From positions 62,001 to 126,000 of the forward strand of contig BGKB01000073.1 of assembly GCA_003116975.1 (NCBI GenBank): a stretch of DNA of 64,000 nucleotides, written 5' to 3'. The notes below the pieces were generated by a model. It searched no databases and was not told the origin of the DNA. It saw only the letters and a program-made list of their open reading frames with translations. Source of the stretch: Aurantiochytrium sp. KH105. Lineage: Eukaryota > Sar > Bigyra > Thraustochytrida > Thraustochytriidae. Each line of letters begins with the position of its first letter. The first letter of the stretch is position 1. The position numbers were made by a program, and so were the translations under genes. Positions 46,627 to 56,264 of this stretch are shown piece by piece.

Positions 46627-48744
46627 ATGGAGATCGCTGCTGCAGTGGCCAGCAACGCCAGCGGTCTCTGGTCCGGAGCCGCGCTAGAAGTCCGCAAGGA
46701 AGGCAAGGACAAGGTGCGCGATGTCTTGCGTGTCGGCGAGCTCGCCAAGACCGTCGTGGTGGTGGGGCGCAAGCGTAAACACTGCGACATCGTCGTAGAA
46801 CACGGGAGCGTCTCGCGCGCGCATGCAGCGCTCATTCCCGTATACACACTTGCCGGCGAGGCGGAACTCGTTGTGGTGGACCTCGGCTCAAGTCAGGGCA
46901 CCTTTGTAAACGACGAGAAACTGGAGCCTTCCGTCCCAGTTCCACTTCGTACCAAAACGGATGTGCTTCGCTTTGGCACGAGCACACGGCGCTATCAACT
47001 TCGCGAAGCAGGCGTGACTAAGGACGTCTCGACCAGCAAGAAACAAAGCGCTCAGGGTGAGGTTGCCCGAAATGAGACCGAGCTCTCGCGAGCGGACCGC
47101 GACGCAGAAATTGCACGCCTTGCGCTCGAAATGAGTACCACGGCGCCAACGTACTCTCTCACGCCCGCAACCTCGTCACTCCCGCCAGATAATCCTGGAG
47201 ATAAAAAGGTTGAAAACGAAGACGATGACCAAGATGAAGACGATGAGGGCCCCAGACCCGTGCAGGCGCCCGCGTCCGTCTTTGAAGATGTGCCGCGCGC
47301 AGAGCAAATTCGTATTTCAGCACACACCAAGTCTGTGAGCGCTATTGCCATCGACAAGGCGGGATCTCGCTTCGTGACGGGCGGCAATGACTGCAAAGTG
47401 GCCTGTTTCGACTTTGGAGGTATGAACAAGGCCAACAAAGCGTTTCGTGAATTTCAGCCCGTTGAGGATCAAATTGTGCGCGCACTGAGTTTCAATCCGT
47501 CGGGCAATACGTTTCTCGTCGTTCTTGCCGACTCAGTTGCTCTGGTTTATAATCGCGACTGCGTGGAGCTCGCAAGGACGACCAAGGGAGACCCGTATCT
47601 CATGGATATGGCCAAGACCAAGGGGCACCCCTCTATGATCACAGACGGAGCGTGGAGTCCGATCTCAAAGACGCAATTCCTCACGAGCGGAATCGATGGT
47701 ACACTTCGCCTTTGGGATCTGGAGCGCAGTCAGCGCACCATGATGGACAACTTTCTCATGTCGCAACGGATCATCAAAGCCAAGAGCGCACGGGCAACGC
47801 GCGTTGCTGTGCATTCTTGCGCATGGACTCCCGGAGGGGACCGTATCATTGCAGGATGCTCGGACGGCTCTCTTCAAGTCTGGAACGTCCGACCAAACGC
47901 GACGTACATTCGTCCCGACGTAACCATTCGAGATGCGCACCTTGCAGACAATGAGATCACGAGCGTTTCTTATTCGCCCGATGGAGCGCAGCTTGCCTCT
48001 CGCAGTCAAGATGGGACGCTCAAGGTATGGGACGCAACGCCCTTGCGTGGTACATACAAGAGTGTCTTTACGTCATCGGACCGTCTCGAAAACAACCGAT
48101 CCCAAACGGGGGTTGTTTTCAGCCCTGATGGTCGCTTTGTGGCGACGGCGGAATCCGGCTTTGGCGACCTAGTTGTGTTCAGACTCGACTCCAAGAGTGC
48201 GCCGCCTCTGCGTTTGCGTCTCGCTGAGCAAGGGAGTAAGCCTGTCGCCGTGGAATGGCATGGCAAGCTGAATCAAATTTTTGTGGGCTGCACAGACGGT
48301 AGCACCTATGTGCTTTTTGACCGGGAGAAGTCGAGCAAGGGTGCGATTTTGAGCAGCAGTCGCGAAGCATCAAAGAAGCGCGAGTTCTTTGCGTCCACGG
48401 AGCCTAACAAAATTCGCCAAGAGGACATTATTTTGCCTAATGCTCTTCCCATGTTCCGCAAGGATCGCGTCAAGAAAAAGCCGCGAACAGACGTTGGCGC
48501 TGCCACGGTCCAAGCTGCGCCCCAAGGCCAACCTTCTTCTTCTTCTTCTTTTCTTTCTTCGTCTACCCCGCACCCTGCGAAAGAGTCTGGATCTACAGAG
48601 ACGTCGTCAACTACGGGTGACAATGATATTCGCGCACAGCTCTTTGCTCATCGTGACGACGATAAAGACAGTTCCAAACGTGTGGTGCTAGCTGACAGAA
48701 CAATGGAGGCTGACGAGGAAGAGCTTTCTGCAAAGCGGCGATGA
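46627..48744 (+). CDS. WDR70: WDR70 homologue with N-terminal FHA domain
   Basis: 705 residues from the ATG at 46627. Residues about 40-125 are a forkhead-associated domain: VVVGRKRKHCDIVVE, SVSRAHAALIP and DLGSSQGTFVNDEKL contain the GR, SxxH and N residues that read phospho-threonine. An acidic linker precedes WD40 repeats characteristic of WDR70: SAHTKSVSAIAIDKAGSRF, GNDCKVACFDFGGM, KGHPSMITDGAWSP and EITSVSYSPDGAQLASRSQD. A basic tail (NALPMFRKDRVKKKPRTD) also matches WDR70. WDR70 works with CUL4-DDB1 and RNF20/40 in histone H2B ubiquitination at DNA breaks. Animal WDR70 has no FHA domain as far as I know, so this fusion is notable. Confidence 0.82.
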   Translation: MEIAAAVASNASGLWSGAALEVRKEGKDKVRDVLRVGELAKTVVVVGRKRKHCDIVVEHGSVSRAHAALIPVYTLAGEAELVVVDLGSSQGTFVNDEKLEPSVPVPLRTKTDVLRFGTSTRRYQLREAGVTKDVSTSKKQSAQGEVARNETELSRADRDAEIARLALEMSTTAPTYSLTPATSSLPPDNPGDKKVENEDDDQDEDDEGPRPVQAPASVFEDVPRAEQIRISAHTKSVSAIAIDKAGSRFVTGGNDCKVACFDFGGMNKANKAFREFQPVEDQIVRALSFNPSGNTFLVVLADSVALVYNRDCVELARTTKGDPYLMDMAKTKGHPSMITDGAWSPISKTQFLTSGIDGTLRLWDLERSQRTMMDNFLMSQRIIKAKSARATRVAVHSCAWTPGGDRIIAGCSDGSLQVWNVRPNATYIRPDVTIRDAHLADNEITSVSYSPDGAQLASRSQDGTLKVWDATPLRGTYKSVFTSSDRLENNRSQTGVVFSPDGRFVATAESGFGDLVVFRLDSKSAPPLRLRLAEQGSKPVAVEWHGKLNQIFVGCTDGSTYVLFDREKSSKGAILSSSREASKKREFFASTEPNKIRQEDIILPNALPMFRKDRVKKKPRTDVGAATVQAAPQGQPSSSSSFLSSSTPHPAKESGSTETSSTTGDNDIRAQLFAHRDDDKDSSKRVVLADRTMEADEEELSAKRR

Positions 48745-49344
48745 ATTTCGTTCAATAGATCAATCCCCCAAACAAGGGACAAGTTGTTGTTGTTGGACAT
48801 TCAAAATAAAAAAATTGTGAACAACAAGACTTGAAAGAAGATTCATGAGAGAGAAAATAAAAAAATAAAAGTAAAAGAAAACGATCCGTTGAAAGAACGA
48901 GTGCCCGGTGCCTAGCCCTGCTTAGCTTAGCTCATAAGCGGGTCATCTCACTGGCAGGACGCGGCCAAGGCAACTGGAAGGGACTTACTTACCTGCCGTC
49001 GATAGGCAGAACGTGCCTCTCTGTTCGCAGCGCCAACCTTTTGCCAACTCGTTTAACTTCGGTAGTCATTTTCGTAGTAGCGTGCACGCTTCGAAGAAAA
49101 GCGAGCAAAGCAAGAGACGCATTTGTGACGAGCGAGCAACTCGTCGCGGGGTTGCTCCTCGAGAACGCAATCTGATTCTCTGCCAAGAAGGTAGGCAGAC
49201 CGGCAGGCAGGCAAGTCGAGAAGCTGGCCTTCTTTGCGCGCGTGCACTGGTCCGCACGGCGTCTGATCGCCAGTCTTGCAGAAAGGCGCAGCGCCTAGAG
49301 AGACAGATCAGCTTGAGCAAGCACATACACTTCTTTGGGGCAAA
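48745..49344. other. Intergenic region
   Basis: 600 bp between two plus-strand genes. The first part is A-rich (48805-48880) and probably a 3' UTR; the rest is presumably the CFAP210 promoter. Nothing else is seen. Confidence 0.55.
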
Positions 49345-50718
49345 ATGCCGCGTCGCATCAGCCAAGAGACGTACGATGGCTTCAAGGCGCTCGTGGCGCC
49401 GCCCGCTAAGACGGAGGGCGCCCGACGCAAGGAGGAGAAGCAAGCTATGTCGCAAGCGCGTATGAAAAGATGGCCGGACACCATCGAGGCGCAGCGTCGC
49501 AAAAAAGAGGAAGACTACCGTGCACGGCTCGCTGCGCAGGAGGAGGAGCGGCGCAAGATTGACGCCGAAGAGGACATGCTCCGCGCGCAACGTCGCAAAC
49601 AAATCATCGACCAAGCGGCGCAAACAATTTATAGAAACACGGACAAAGCAAAGCGTCTGGCGTCCGCCGAACGCCTCAGTGACTGTCTTCATGTGCGCGA
49701 TCACCAAGTCGACCTGAAACAGCGTATTCGCGAGGCAGAAGTCGTGTACAATCAGCGCTTTGTCGATATGGAGCGCGAGAGCATGGCACGCGCCAAAAGC
49801 AGAGAAGACAAAGAGACTGCCGAGCGCGAAGCCATGGCGAAACACATTGCCGAGGTGCAGCAGGAGCAGCTCGCTGAAGTTCGCCAGCGGTACGTGGAAA
49901 ATCTCAAGGAGGAACAGGCTATTGGCATCAAGATGGCAGAGGAAGCGCGTCGTCAAGAGCTCTTGGCCATCGAGGCCCAAAAGGAGAAGGAGCGCGCGGC
50001 ACGGCGCAACCAAGCCGAAGTCTTGGCCGCCAACGAGAAGCTTCTCGCTCTCAAGGCCGAGTTGGCCGCTCGCGAGGCTGAGGAAGATGCTAAAATTGCA
50101 AAGTACGCTGCCGACAAAGAGGCACTAAAGACGCGGCAGCAGGCGCAGTTTGCAAAGATCGAAAAGGCCAAGCAGAAGCGACGGGACGAGATGATTGAGC
50201 AGGGCATTCGCCGTCTCAAGGAGATCAATGACTCGAACAACACGCGTCTCGAGAACGAAATTGCCGAGGCGCGTCGCATCGAGGACGAGCGTCTGCAGAG
50301 GCTTGCCGACAAACGTGCTGCGTTTGCGCGCACTATCGACGATTCGCGTCAGGCCCAAATCCGGGAGCGCCAGGCGCAGCGTGAAGAGCAGCTGCGCCTC
50401 GACCACGAGGCTGCGGTCCGCTGGCGCGCGCACAACAAGGACGCCGAGGAACTTGAGCGTCTTGAGAATGAGGCCGAACTCCAGGCAGCGCGTGAGCACC
50501 AGGCGGTCTTGCTCAACCAGGCGCAAGAGAAGCGCGAGCGCGAGATTGACGTGACTCGCCAGCGTATCTTTGAATCTCAGATTCTCGAGAAGCAGGCCGA
50601 GGTTGATCTTGAGGAGTTTAAGCGTGTTGCGCGCGAACGCATCGCCATTGTCAAGGCCCAAGGTAAGAACCCACACCCGCTCATCAACTGCGTGAATGAC
50701 GTGATCCGTGGAAAGTAA
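49345..50718 (+). CDS. CFAP210: CFAP210 (CCDC173), ciliary coiled-coil protein
   Basis: 457 residues from the ATG at 49345 (MPRRISQETYDGFKALV); the frame runs further upstream but only from a non-ATG codon. Almost the whole protein is charged coiled coil of trichohyalin-plectin-homology type. Features of CFAP210 are the N-terminal MSQARMKRWPDTIEAQRRKK, the block QIIDQAAQTIYRNTDKAKR and the ending NPHPLINCVNDVIRG. CFAP210 is a microtubule inner protein of doublet microtubules in motile cilia. It supports a flagellated stage together with CFAP161 and the dynein gene of this window. Confidence 0.82.
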   Translation: MPRRISQETYDGFKALVAPPAKTEGARRKEEKQAMSQARMKRWPDTIEAQRRKKEEDYRARLAAQEEERRKIDAEEDMLRAQRRKQIIDQAAQTIYRNTDKAKRLASAERLSDCLHVRDHQVDLKQRIREAEVVYNQRFVDMERESMARAKSREDKETAEREAMAKHIAEVQQEQLAEVRQRYVENLKEEQAIGIKMAEEARRQELLAIEAQKEKERAARRNQAEVLAANEKLLALKAELAAREAEEDAKIAKYAADKEALKTRQQAQFAKIEKAKQKRRDEMIEQGIRRLKEINDSNNTRLENEIAEARRIEDERLQRLADKRAAFARTIDDSRQAQIRERQAQREEQLRLDHEAAVRWRAHNKDAEELERLENEAELQAAREHQAVLLNQAQEKREREIDVTRQRIFESQILEKQAEVDLEEFKRVARERIAIVKAQGKNPHPLINCVNDVIRGK

Positions 50719-51128
50719 GTGTTGAGGTTACTTATCTTTGACCCTCGTCGTGATCGTAGTAGTAGTAGTAGTAGTAGTAGAAAATTGCCAACCGATTTGC
50801 CATCCATTTACAGTTAGTTGATTACAGCGTTGTTGTTGCCTTTATCATTCATCGACGTCTGTTGTGGATATTTCGTTTCTGAATAAGAGGCACCAATCTT
50901 GCCGTTCATCGATACCAGCCCGTTAAACGCACATATCTCATTGGATTTTCTAGACAGTGAGTAAGCATGCTTGTCATGCAGAGAACAAGAATATTGCCCA
51001 TGCCATCCACTATGCCATTCGGACGTTGATGTAATGTGTTGCGCACTCTCTCCTAATCGAGATTCTTTATAATCAAGTACGTGGCAATCTCATCCAGGCA
51101 ACGGAGCTACCAAGCTACAAGCCTAGCT
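50719..51128. other. Intergenic region with (AGT)n tract
   Basis: 410 bp between CFAP210 and the first tRNA; an AGT trinucleotide repeat occupies 50758-50780. No gene seen. Confidence 0.6.
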
Positions 51129-51199
51129 TCCGACGTGGTGTAATGGTTAACATTCCACGCTTTCACCGTGGGTCTCCGGGTTCAATTCCCGGCGTCGGA
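51129..51199 (+). tRNA. tRNA-Glu (TTC), copy 1
   Basis: 71 nt folding as a cloverleaf: acceptor arms TCCGACG and CGTCGGA, anticodon arm CCACG-CTTTCAC-CGTGG with anticodon TTC, and T-arm around GGTTCAATTCC. A box (TGGTGTAATGG) and B box are present and a short T run follows at 51201-51208. No intron. Confidence 0.95.
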
Positions 51200-51294
51200 A
51201 TTTCTTTTTGCGGTTTTTCTTTTTTCTTTTTTTCACTTTTGTTCTGAAAGCACGCTTTCAAGAGCAAGTGTAGGCCAAGTTGCACTCAATAAGA

Positions 51295-51365
51295 TCCGAC
51301 GTGGTGTAATGGTTAACATTCCACGCTTTCACCGTGGGTCTCCGGGTTCAATTCCCGGCGTCGGA
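51295..51365 (+). tRNA. tRNA-Glu (TTC), copy 2
   Basis: Identical in all 71 nt to the copy at 51129-51199 and 166 bp downstream in the same orientation; a long T-rich stretch follows as Pol III terminator. The spacer and flanks differ between the copies. Confidence 0.95.
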
Positions 51366-51576
51366 AAATATTTTTTTCTTCTTTTTTTTTTTTCTCTCTC
51401 TGCTGCAGAAAACACGAGCCAGGGAGCAACACCAAGAACCAGCAGCAGAAGGGCGAGCGAGTCGTTGAGGTATACAGCTGCAGCCGGCGGTGCGGATGCA
51501 TCTCGCTGCAAAAATAAAGCAAATGAACGACGGACGAAAAGATTGAAGTTGATTGTCCCCAATTCATTTTCTGATG

Positions 51577-51624
<48 letters not shown>

Positions 51625-51812
51625 CACAGGGTCGACGGAACAGTATCTTTCGTGTCCCCTGGCAGGTCGAAGACAAGTTCTCCGTCGAGCACAAGTTCTC
51701 CGTCAACGCAACCTTTGTGATCCAAGTTGGCAGACACAGAACCGGATCTTGGGCTTGCCTGTGCGGCCGCGGAGCGCAGCCTGAAGGCGGCACGGCACGC
51801 TGAGCGACAACG
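51366..51812. other. Promoter region of the aminotransferase gene with (GATT)n
   Basis: 447 bp between tRNA-Glu copy 2 and the aminotransferase. It contains a (GATT)12 tract at 51577-51624. No gene seen. Confidence 0.65.
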
Positions 51813-53144
51813 ATGGCAGCCATGGCAGGCAACGAGGTGACGCGATACGACCGCTACCTGACGGTGCAGGCGCGCAAGCGCGAGCCGTCGGCAATCCGTT
51901 CGCTCCTCAAGCACATGTCGAAGCCGAACGCCATCAGCCTCGGGGGCGGCATGCCGAACCCGGACACCTTTCCAATTACGAAGCTGTCGTTCACCATGCT
52001 CTCCCCCGAGGGCGACGAGGTTGAGATGAATATTGACAACATCTCTGAAACACTCCAGTACACTCCTTCCGCCGGCCTGCCCGCGCTCGTGAAGCTGCTC
52101 GGAGACTTTCAAGATCACTTTCACTCGCCTCCGGCGAAATGCCGCGAGAACCGCGGCATCTTCGTGTCCACGGGTAGTCAAGACGCCGTGACCAAGGCAC
52201 TCGAGTGTCTGGTCGAGACCACTGACACAATCCTTGTCGAAGACGTTACGTATTCGAGCGTGCTGAGCTTTCTCAAGGCGCACGGATGCAAGATGGCCCC
52301 CGTCAAGACCGACTGGTTCGGTCTCGTGCCATCGGAGCTGGACACCATGCTTTCCTCCTGGACGCAAAATCATCCGGACCAGCCCAAACCCAAGGTGCTC
52401 TATGTGATTCCGACGGGATCCAACCCGCGGGGTACATCGCTCAGCAAGGAGCGCAGACACGAGCTCTACGCAGTGGCTTGCAAGCACGATCTCCTCATTC
52501 TCGAAGACGACCCGTACTACTTTATGCAGTACTGCGACGACAAAGATTGGCTCCCCTCTTTGTACTCCATGGACGTGGAAGAACGCGTCGTGCGCTTTGA
52601 CAGCTTTTCCAAAATCATTGCGGCTGGATTGCGCATTGGTTTCATGACGGGACCCAAACAGATTATTGATCGTGTCCTTTTGATGCAGCAAGTAACGGAA
52701 CTTCATACGAGTGGCGTCTCGCAGAGCATCGTCTATGCAATGTTGCAGAAATGGCAATTTGATGGGTTTCGTGCACATGTTCGGCATCTTGCTAATTTTT
52801 ACATGGAACGCCGCGATGCTCTGTACATGAGTATTGATACGCATCTTCCTGGTGAGATGATCAGTCTGGCCATGCCGGACGCCGGCATGTTCATTTGGCT
52901 CAAGCTCGACTTCGTCAAGGATACGCGCACCTTTGCGAAAGAGCTTGTGGAGGATCTCGGAATTCTCGTTGTGGCGGGGCACTGTTTCAGCTCGACGTCT
53001 GAGAATATTCCTTTCGTGCGCCTGTCGTATTCTCTGGCTGCAGAGGGTGACATGGACAATGCCATGTTACGCCTTGGCGAAGCCCTTCGCAAATATGATC
53101 GTGAGCATTTGGACGGTATCTTTTCCATGAGAGAATATCTATAG
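51813..53144 (+). CDS. AADAT: Alpha-aminoadipate/kynurenine aminotransferase (class I PLP enzyme)
   Basis: 443 residues from the ATG at 51813. It is a fold-type I aminotransferase of the AADAT/ARO8 group: ISLGGGMPNPDTFP near the N-terminus, LQYTPSAGLPALVKLL, IFVSTGSQDAVTKALE at the cofactor site, VIPTGSNPRGTSLS (Asn contacting PLP), LLILEDDPYYFMQY (Asp to the pyridine nitrogen), and FDSFSKIIAAGLRIGF with the PLP lysine. PFVRLSYSLA carries the substrate-carboxylate Arg. The family converts 2-aminoadipate to 2-oxoadipate in lysine metabolism and can transaminate kynurenine or aromatic amino acids; the actual substrate here is not decided by sequence. Confidence 0.85.
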   Translation: MAAMAGNEVTRYDRYLTVQARKREPSAIRSLLKHMSKPNAISLGGGMPNPDTFPITKLSFTMLSPEGDEVEMNIDNISETLQYTPSAGLPALVKLLGDFQDHFHSPPAKCRENRGIFVSTGSQDAVTKALECLVETTDTILVEDVTYSSVLSFLKAHGCKMAPVKTDWFGLVPSELDTMLSSWTQNHPDQPKPKVLYVIPTGSNPRGTSLSKERRHELYAVACKHDLLILEDDPYYFMQYCDDKDWLPSLYSMDVEERVVRFDSFSKIIAAGLRIGFMTGPKQIIDRVLLMQQVTELHTSGVSQSIVYAMLQKWQFDGFRAHVRHLANFYMERRDALYMSIDTHLPGEMISLAMPDAGMFIWLKLDFVKDTRTFAKELVEDLGILVVAGHCFSSTSENIPFVRLSYSLAAEGDMDNAMLRLGEALRKYDREHLDGIFSMREYL

Positions 53145-53497
53145 GAATCAGATACTTTTCAAGCGCACCTTCCTTCATATCAAGAAATAGGGAAAAGTGC
53201 CGATCAAATGATTTCAGTTTCTTCTCGATTCGTCTCGATTTCGTATATTTCTTTACATGTCAGCTGGTCTACATCTTTCTTGCGCGCAGCATGACATGAT
53301 AACATTTGCCTCGTGCATAGCAAATTGGATATAATACCGATACATTTGCGGGAAGCCTTGCGAACATCTTGTCAGCCTATCCATGCTCCGCCGCAAATGT
53401 CAACTGACCAAGCCATTGTCTCAAACATATTATCATCTCACAACGAGTCTGTGAGACATCATCAAGAACTAAACCTAGGCCAAAAAATAAGACGAGC
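53145..53497. other. Convergent intergenic region
   Basis: 353 bp, AT-rich, between convergent genes; likely two 3' UTRs. No gene seen. Confidence 0.6.
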
Positions 53498-54076
53498 TCA
53501 CAACGTCTGCGTAAAGAACTCATGTAGCAGTCTCAAGGCGGGCTCCGGCGAAGTCTTGGTAACCTGCAGTACGGCCTTGAGCGTCTTGGCCCGGGGCTCA
53601 ACGTGGTCTCGAAAGGTCTGCTGGCCCACACGAGGCACAGAAACGCAAGCTCGCTCAAGGTCGAACTTGGAGGGCGGAGGTCTTCGCAGGCTGGCGCCTT
53701 GGCGCTCAAGCGACTGGAGCGCCCACGCAAGCGTCTTGAGGTCGCGCGTCACAGGAATACATCTCACGTTGCGCTCGAGAGCCAATTTTTGCACCTCAAC
53801 AAAGCCGCGCAGAGTCTCCTTGGTGCGGGTCACGAGCAGCACGAGAATGTTCTCCCGCGCCGCGTTGGCGTCGAGGCCGGCCTCGGCGTCCTCGCGCGAG
53901 GCGTCGCGGATCCATAGCACCACGACGCGCTTGAAGGAGTCCCGCGGCGTCACCACGAAGTCCGGCTCGCGGCGCAGCGGCGCCTGCGACGACGCGGGCT
54001 GCGCCACCAGGCGCACGCCGCTGCGGTACAGCGCCTGCCGCACGCCCGCGTCCAGGCCCGCGCACGCGAGGACCAT
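53498..54076 (-). CDS. FAAP24: FAAP24-like Fanconi anaemia core complex protein
   Basis: 192 residues from the ATG at 54076, the usual length of FAAP24. The first part is an ERCC4/XPF-type nuclease fold lacking the catalytic ERK motif: PDFVVTPRDSFKRVVVLWIR, ILVLLVTRTKETLRGFVEVQ and RCIPVTRDLKTLAWALQSL. The C-terminal part is a tandem helix-hairpin-helix (ACVSVPRVGQQTFRDH; LHEFFTQTL), with the FFTQ ending also found in vertebrate FAAP24. FAAP24 pairs with FANCM and targets it to branched or crosslinked DNA. An ERCC1-like protein is the main alternative. Confidence 0.72.
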   Translation of the reverse strand: MVLACAGLDAGVRQALYRSGVRLVAQPASSQAPLRREPDFVVTPRDSFKRVVVLWIRDASREDAEAGLDANAARENILVLLVTRTKETLRGFVEVQKLALERNVRCIPVTRDLKTLAWALQSLERQGASLRRPPPSKFDLERACVSVPRVGQQTFRDHVEPRAKTLKAVLQVTKTSPEPALRLLHEFFTQTL

Positions 54077-54558
54077 GGCGGCCTCGCGATGGTTGGGCTT
54101 TGGAACCTCGCTTTGCTTGCTTGCTTGCTTACTTGCACTGTCTAAGGACCAGACCAGGATAGTTATGCTACTATACAGACTTCACAACATCGTCATCGGC
54201 AAGCTGTTGGTGAGGCGCCATGAAGACGCCTCCGTTCATGTTGGCTGTGCCGAAGCTCACTCCGCGCCTGGTGTTGCGGCCAGCCTACGCAGGTGAACCC
54301 TGTTTGGCGCTCGAGCGTCAACGCTCCTGCGATCAGCCACCTTGAACCTAACCACCATTCAGACCGATTCAGACTCGCTGTATAGATAGTAAAAAATCAT
54401 TCATTCGCAATGCCCTACTACTCGTCTAATAACGACACGAAGAGCGACGGGCGACGGCGGGATGCAGAACACCAACTCGCGCGACCTGCTCGAGAACCTC
54501 GAGCCGGTCGACGGCCCGGAGCAGACGGGAGCCGAGGCCAGCAGGCAGAGGCTGGCCC
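54077..54558. other. Divergent intergenic region
   Basis: 482 bp between divergent genes, with a short (GCTT)n tract near 54112-54131. No gene seen. Confidence 0.6.
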
Positions 54559-55239
54559 ATGGCGGCGACGATCGTGCGCAGCGGCGCGCTGCGGCTGCGA
54601 GGCAGGCCGGGGCCCTCGCTCTTCTCGCTGGCGGGCCTGGGGTCGCAGCCGATCTGGGGCGGCGCGGCGCGGCCGGCCTGGGCCGCGAGCCTCGAGCGCG
54701 AGTGGACGACGGTCCGCGACGAGTACGAGGCCGTCAAGGCGCGGCGCGGCTCCGACTACGCCGTGGCCGACGGCGAGCACAAGCTCCACGCGGGCGACTG
54801 GGAATGGCGCTCCTTCGTGCTCAAGGGCGAGTGGCAGGGCGATATGGCGGCGCAGTGCCCTCGCACGGCCGAGATTCTGCGCGAGCACGTCCCAGACCTC
54901 ATGACGGGCCTCCCCTTTGCGTACTGCTTCTTCTCGACGCTCAAGGCTGGCAGCGCCATCCAGCCGCACTATGCGCCCTGCAATCTCCGCGTCCGCTGCC
55001 ACCTCGGACTTTCCGTTCCGTCTGAAAACGTGGACGACTGCGGGATCCGCGTCGCGGACCAGGCGCAGGCCTGGCAAGAGGGCTCGGCTCTCGTCTTTGA
55101 CGATGCATTCGAACACGAGACTTGGAACAAGACGGAGGAGGATCGGGTGGTATTGCTCCTCGACGTTTGGCACCCCGACATTTCTCTGTCGGAGCGGCAA
55201 GAGATTATTGACATGTTCGCTTCGGTGCGCCGGAATTAG
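54559..55239 (+). CDS. Aspartyl/asparaginyl beta-hydroxylase-domain protein
   Basis: 226 residues from the ATG at 54559. The first 40 residues are basic and hydrophobic, like a targeting peptide (mitochondrial or secretory). The rest is the Asp/Asn beta-hydroxylase 2-oxoglutarate oxygenase fold: YCFFSTLKAGSAIQPHYAPC with the first iron His, NLRVRCHLGLSVP with the 2OG-binding Arg, and ALVFDDAFEHETWN with the second His. Enzymes of this family hydroxylate Asp/Asn side chains (ASPH) or small molecules; the substrate is unknown here. Confidence 0.85.
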   Translation: MAATIVRSGALRLRGRPGPSLFSLAGLGSQPIWGGAARPAWAASLEREWTTVRDEYEAVKARRGSDYAVADGEHKLHAGDWEWRSFVLKGEWQGDMAAQCPRTAEILREHVPDLMTGLPFAYCFFSTLKAGSAIQPHYAPCNLRVRCHLGLSVPSENVDDCGIRVADQAQAWQEGSALVFDDAFEHETWNKTEEDRVVLLLDVWHPDISLSERQEIIDMFASVRRN

Positions 55240-55475
55240 GCATCAACCCTTCAAGATCGTACGAATATGAGATGTAGGCCTCTTGCTGCGTGGAGTGGTG
55301 AGACGTCTCGGTTGCGTTGTTGCTTTTCTTTTTCCTTTTCCAATTCTTTCGTCCTGACGCCTTTCGCCTCGTTGATCGTGATAGTTGCGGGCGTGAAGAG
55401 TTGGGGGAATCAAACTAGAAAACGTTGAGCTTTTGGGTCGCTTTGAAAACACTGACTGCTTACACCGTATGTATT

Positions 55476-56264
55476 TTACAATAAGTCGTCGTCGCCATCG
55501 TCATCAACGTCACCGTTGCCATCTTTGCCCTTTGTTCGCGAACCCGCACGTTGGCGTCGTTTTTTTTTACTGCTGCTGTTGCTGCTTCGCAGAGACCCTT
55601 TGGACTTTAAACTCTTCACGTCACCCTCCTGCTCTCCGTCAGCTTCTTCAGCAGGCTCGCCCGTGCTGCTGGACGCCAGACTTGAGGTTGGCTTCTTTTT
55701 GTTTTTCTTGGAGCTGTTGCTTGTTTTTGACGCCTTTTCCCTCGATCCCTTTTTCTTTGATCCAGACTTGAGTCTGGGCAGCATTGCCTCCTCTAGATCC
55801 CCAGCATCCTGTTCGAGAAGGCTTTCGTCTTCGTCAGAGGCAGCAACAACGCGAATTCGTGAAGGACGTGCATGGGCTGCTGGCAAACTTCGCGAAAAGT
55901 ACAGTGTGTAAAGCGCGAGGGCAAGCTGGAAACATGCGAGAACCATGACGATTGCACCATGCACTGCCGTGTCTCCCTCACTGTTTGCAAAAAGCACCAC
56001 CGCAATGCCTGAGAGCGCGATCGCAGTCAAAATTGACAAGACGCCGGCCCATCGCGCGTTCTCTCGCGTTTCGGACCGTGTCAAATACGCGCTTACTGGC
56101 AGCACAACGCCGATATTTATCGCAGCGCTGCCAAGCAGCAATATTACCGTACGCTGGCTGTCATACTCCGCGTACAAGCATAGACCTTCCACTGCAAAGA
56201 CCCACGCCGAGACAATCACCATACTTAGCACGGACATGACATGGTGCTGTCGTGAGAATACCAT
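55476..56264 (-). CDS. Four-helix membrane protein with Lys/Ser-rich tail, unknown function
   Basis: 262 residues from the ATG at 56264. Four hydrophobic segments occupy the first 140 residues (VLSMVIVSAWVFAVEGL; TVILLLGSAAINIGVVL; WAGVLSILTAIALSGIAVV; VHGAIVMVLACFQLALAL). The remaining third is hydrophilic, with Lys/Ser-rich stretches and an acidic end (DVDDDGDDDLL). The family is not recognised. The lack of charged residues in the helices does not suggest a transporter; the basic tail faces the cytosol by the positive-inside rule. Confidence 0.6.
   Translation of the reverse strand: MVFSRQHHVMSVLSMVIVSAWVFAVEGLCLYAEYDSQRTVILLLGSAAINIGVVLPVSAYLTRSETRENARWAGVLSILTAIALSGIAVVLFANSEGDTAVHGAIVMVLACFQLALALYTLYFSRSLPAAHARPSRIRVVAASDEDESLLEQDAGDLEEAMLPRLKSGSKKKGSREKASKTSNSSKKNKKKPTSSLASSSTGEPAEEADGEQEGDVKSLKSKGSLRSSNSSSKKKRRQRAGSRTKGKDGNGDVDDDGDDDLL

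Noticed and set aside
49066-50013. 315-codon minus-strand frame rich in Leu
   Set aside because: Antisense of the Glu/Lys/Arg-rich CFAP210 coiled coil, which yields Leu-rich frames on the opposite strand.
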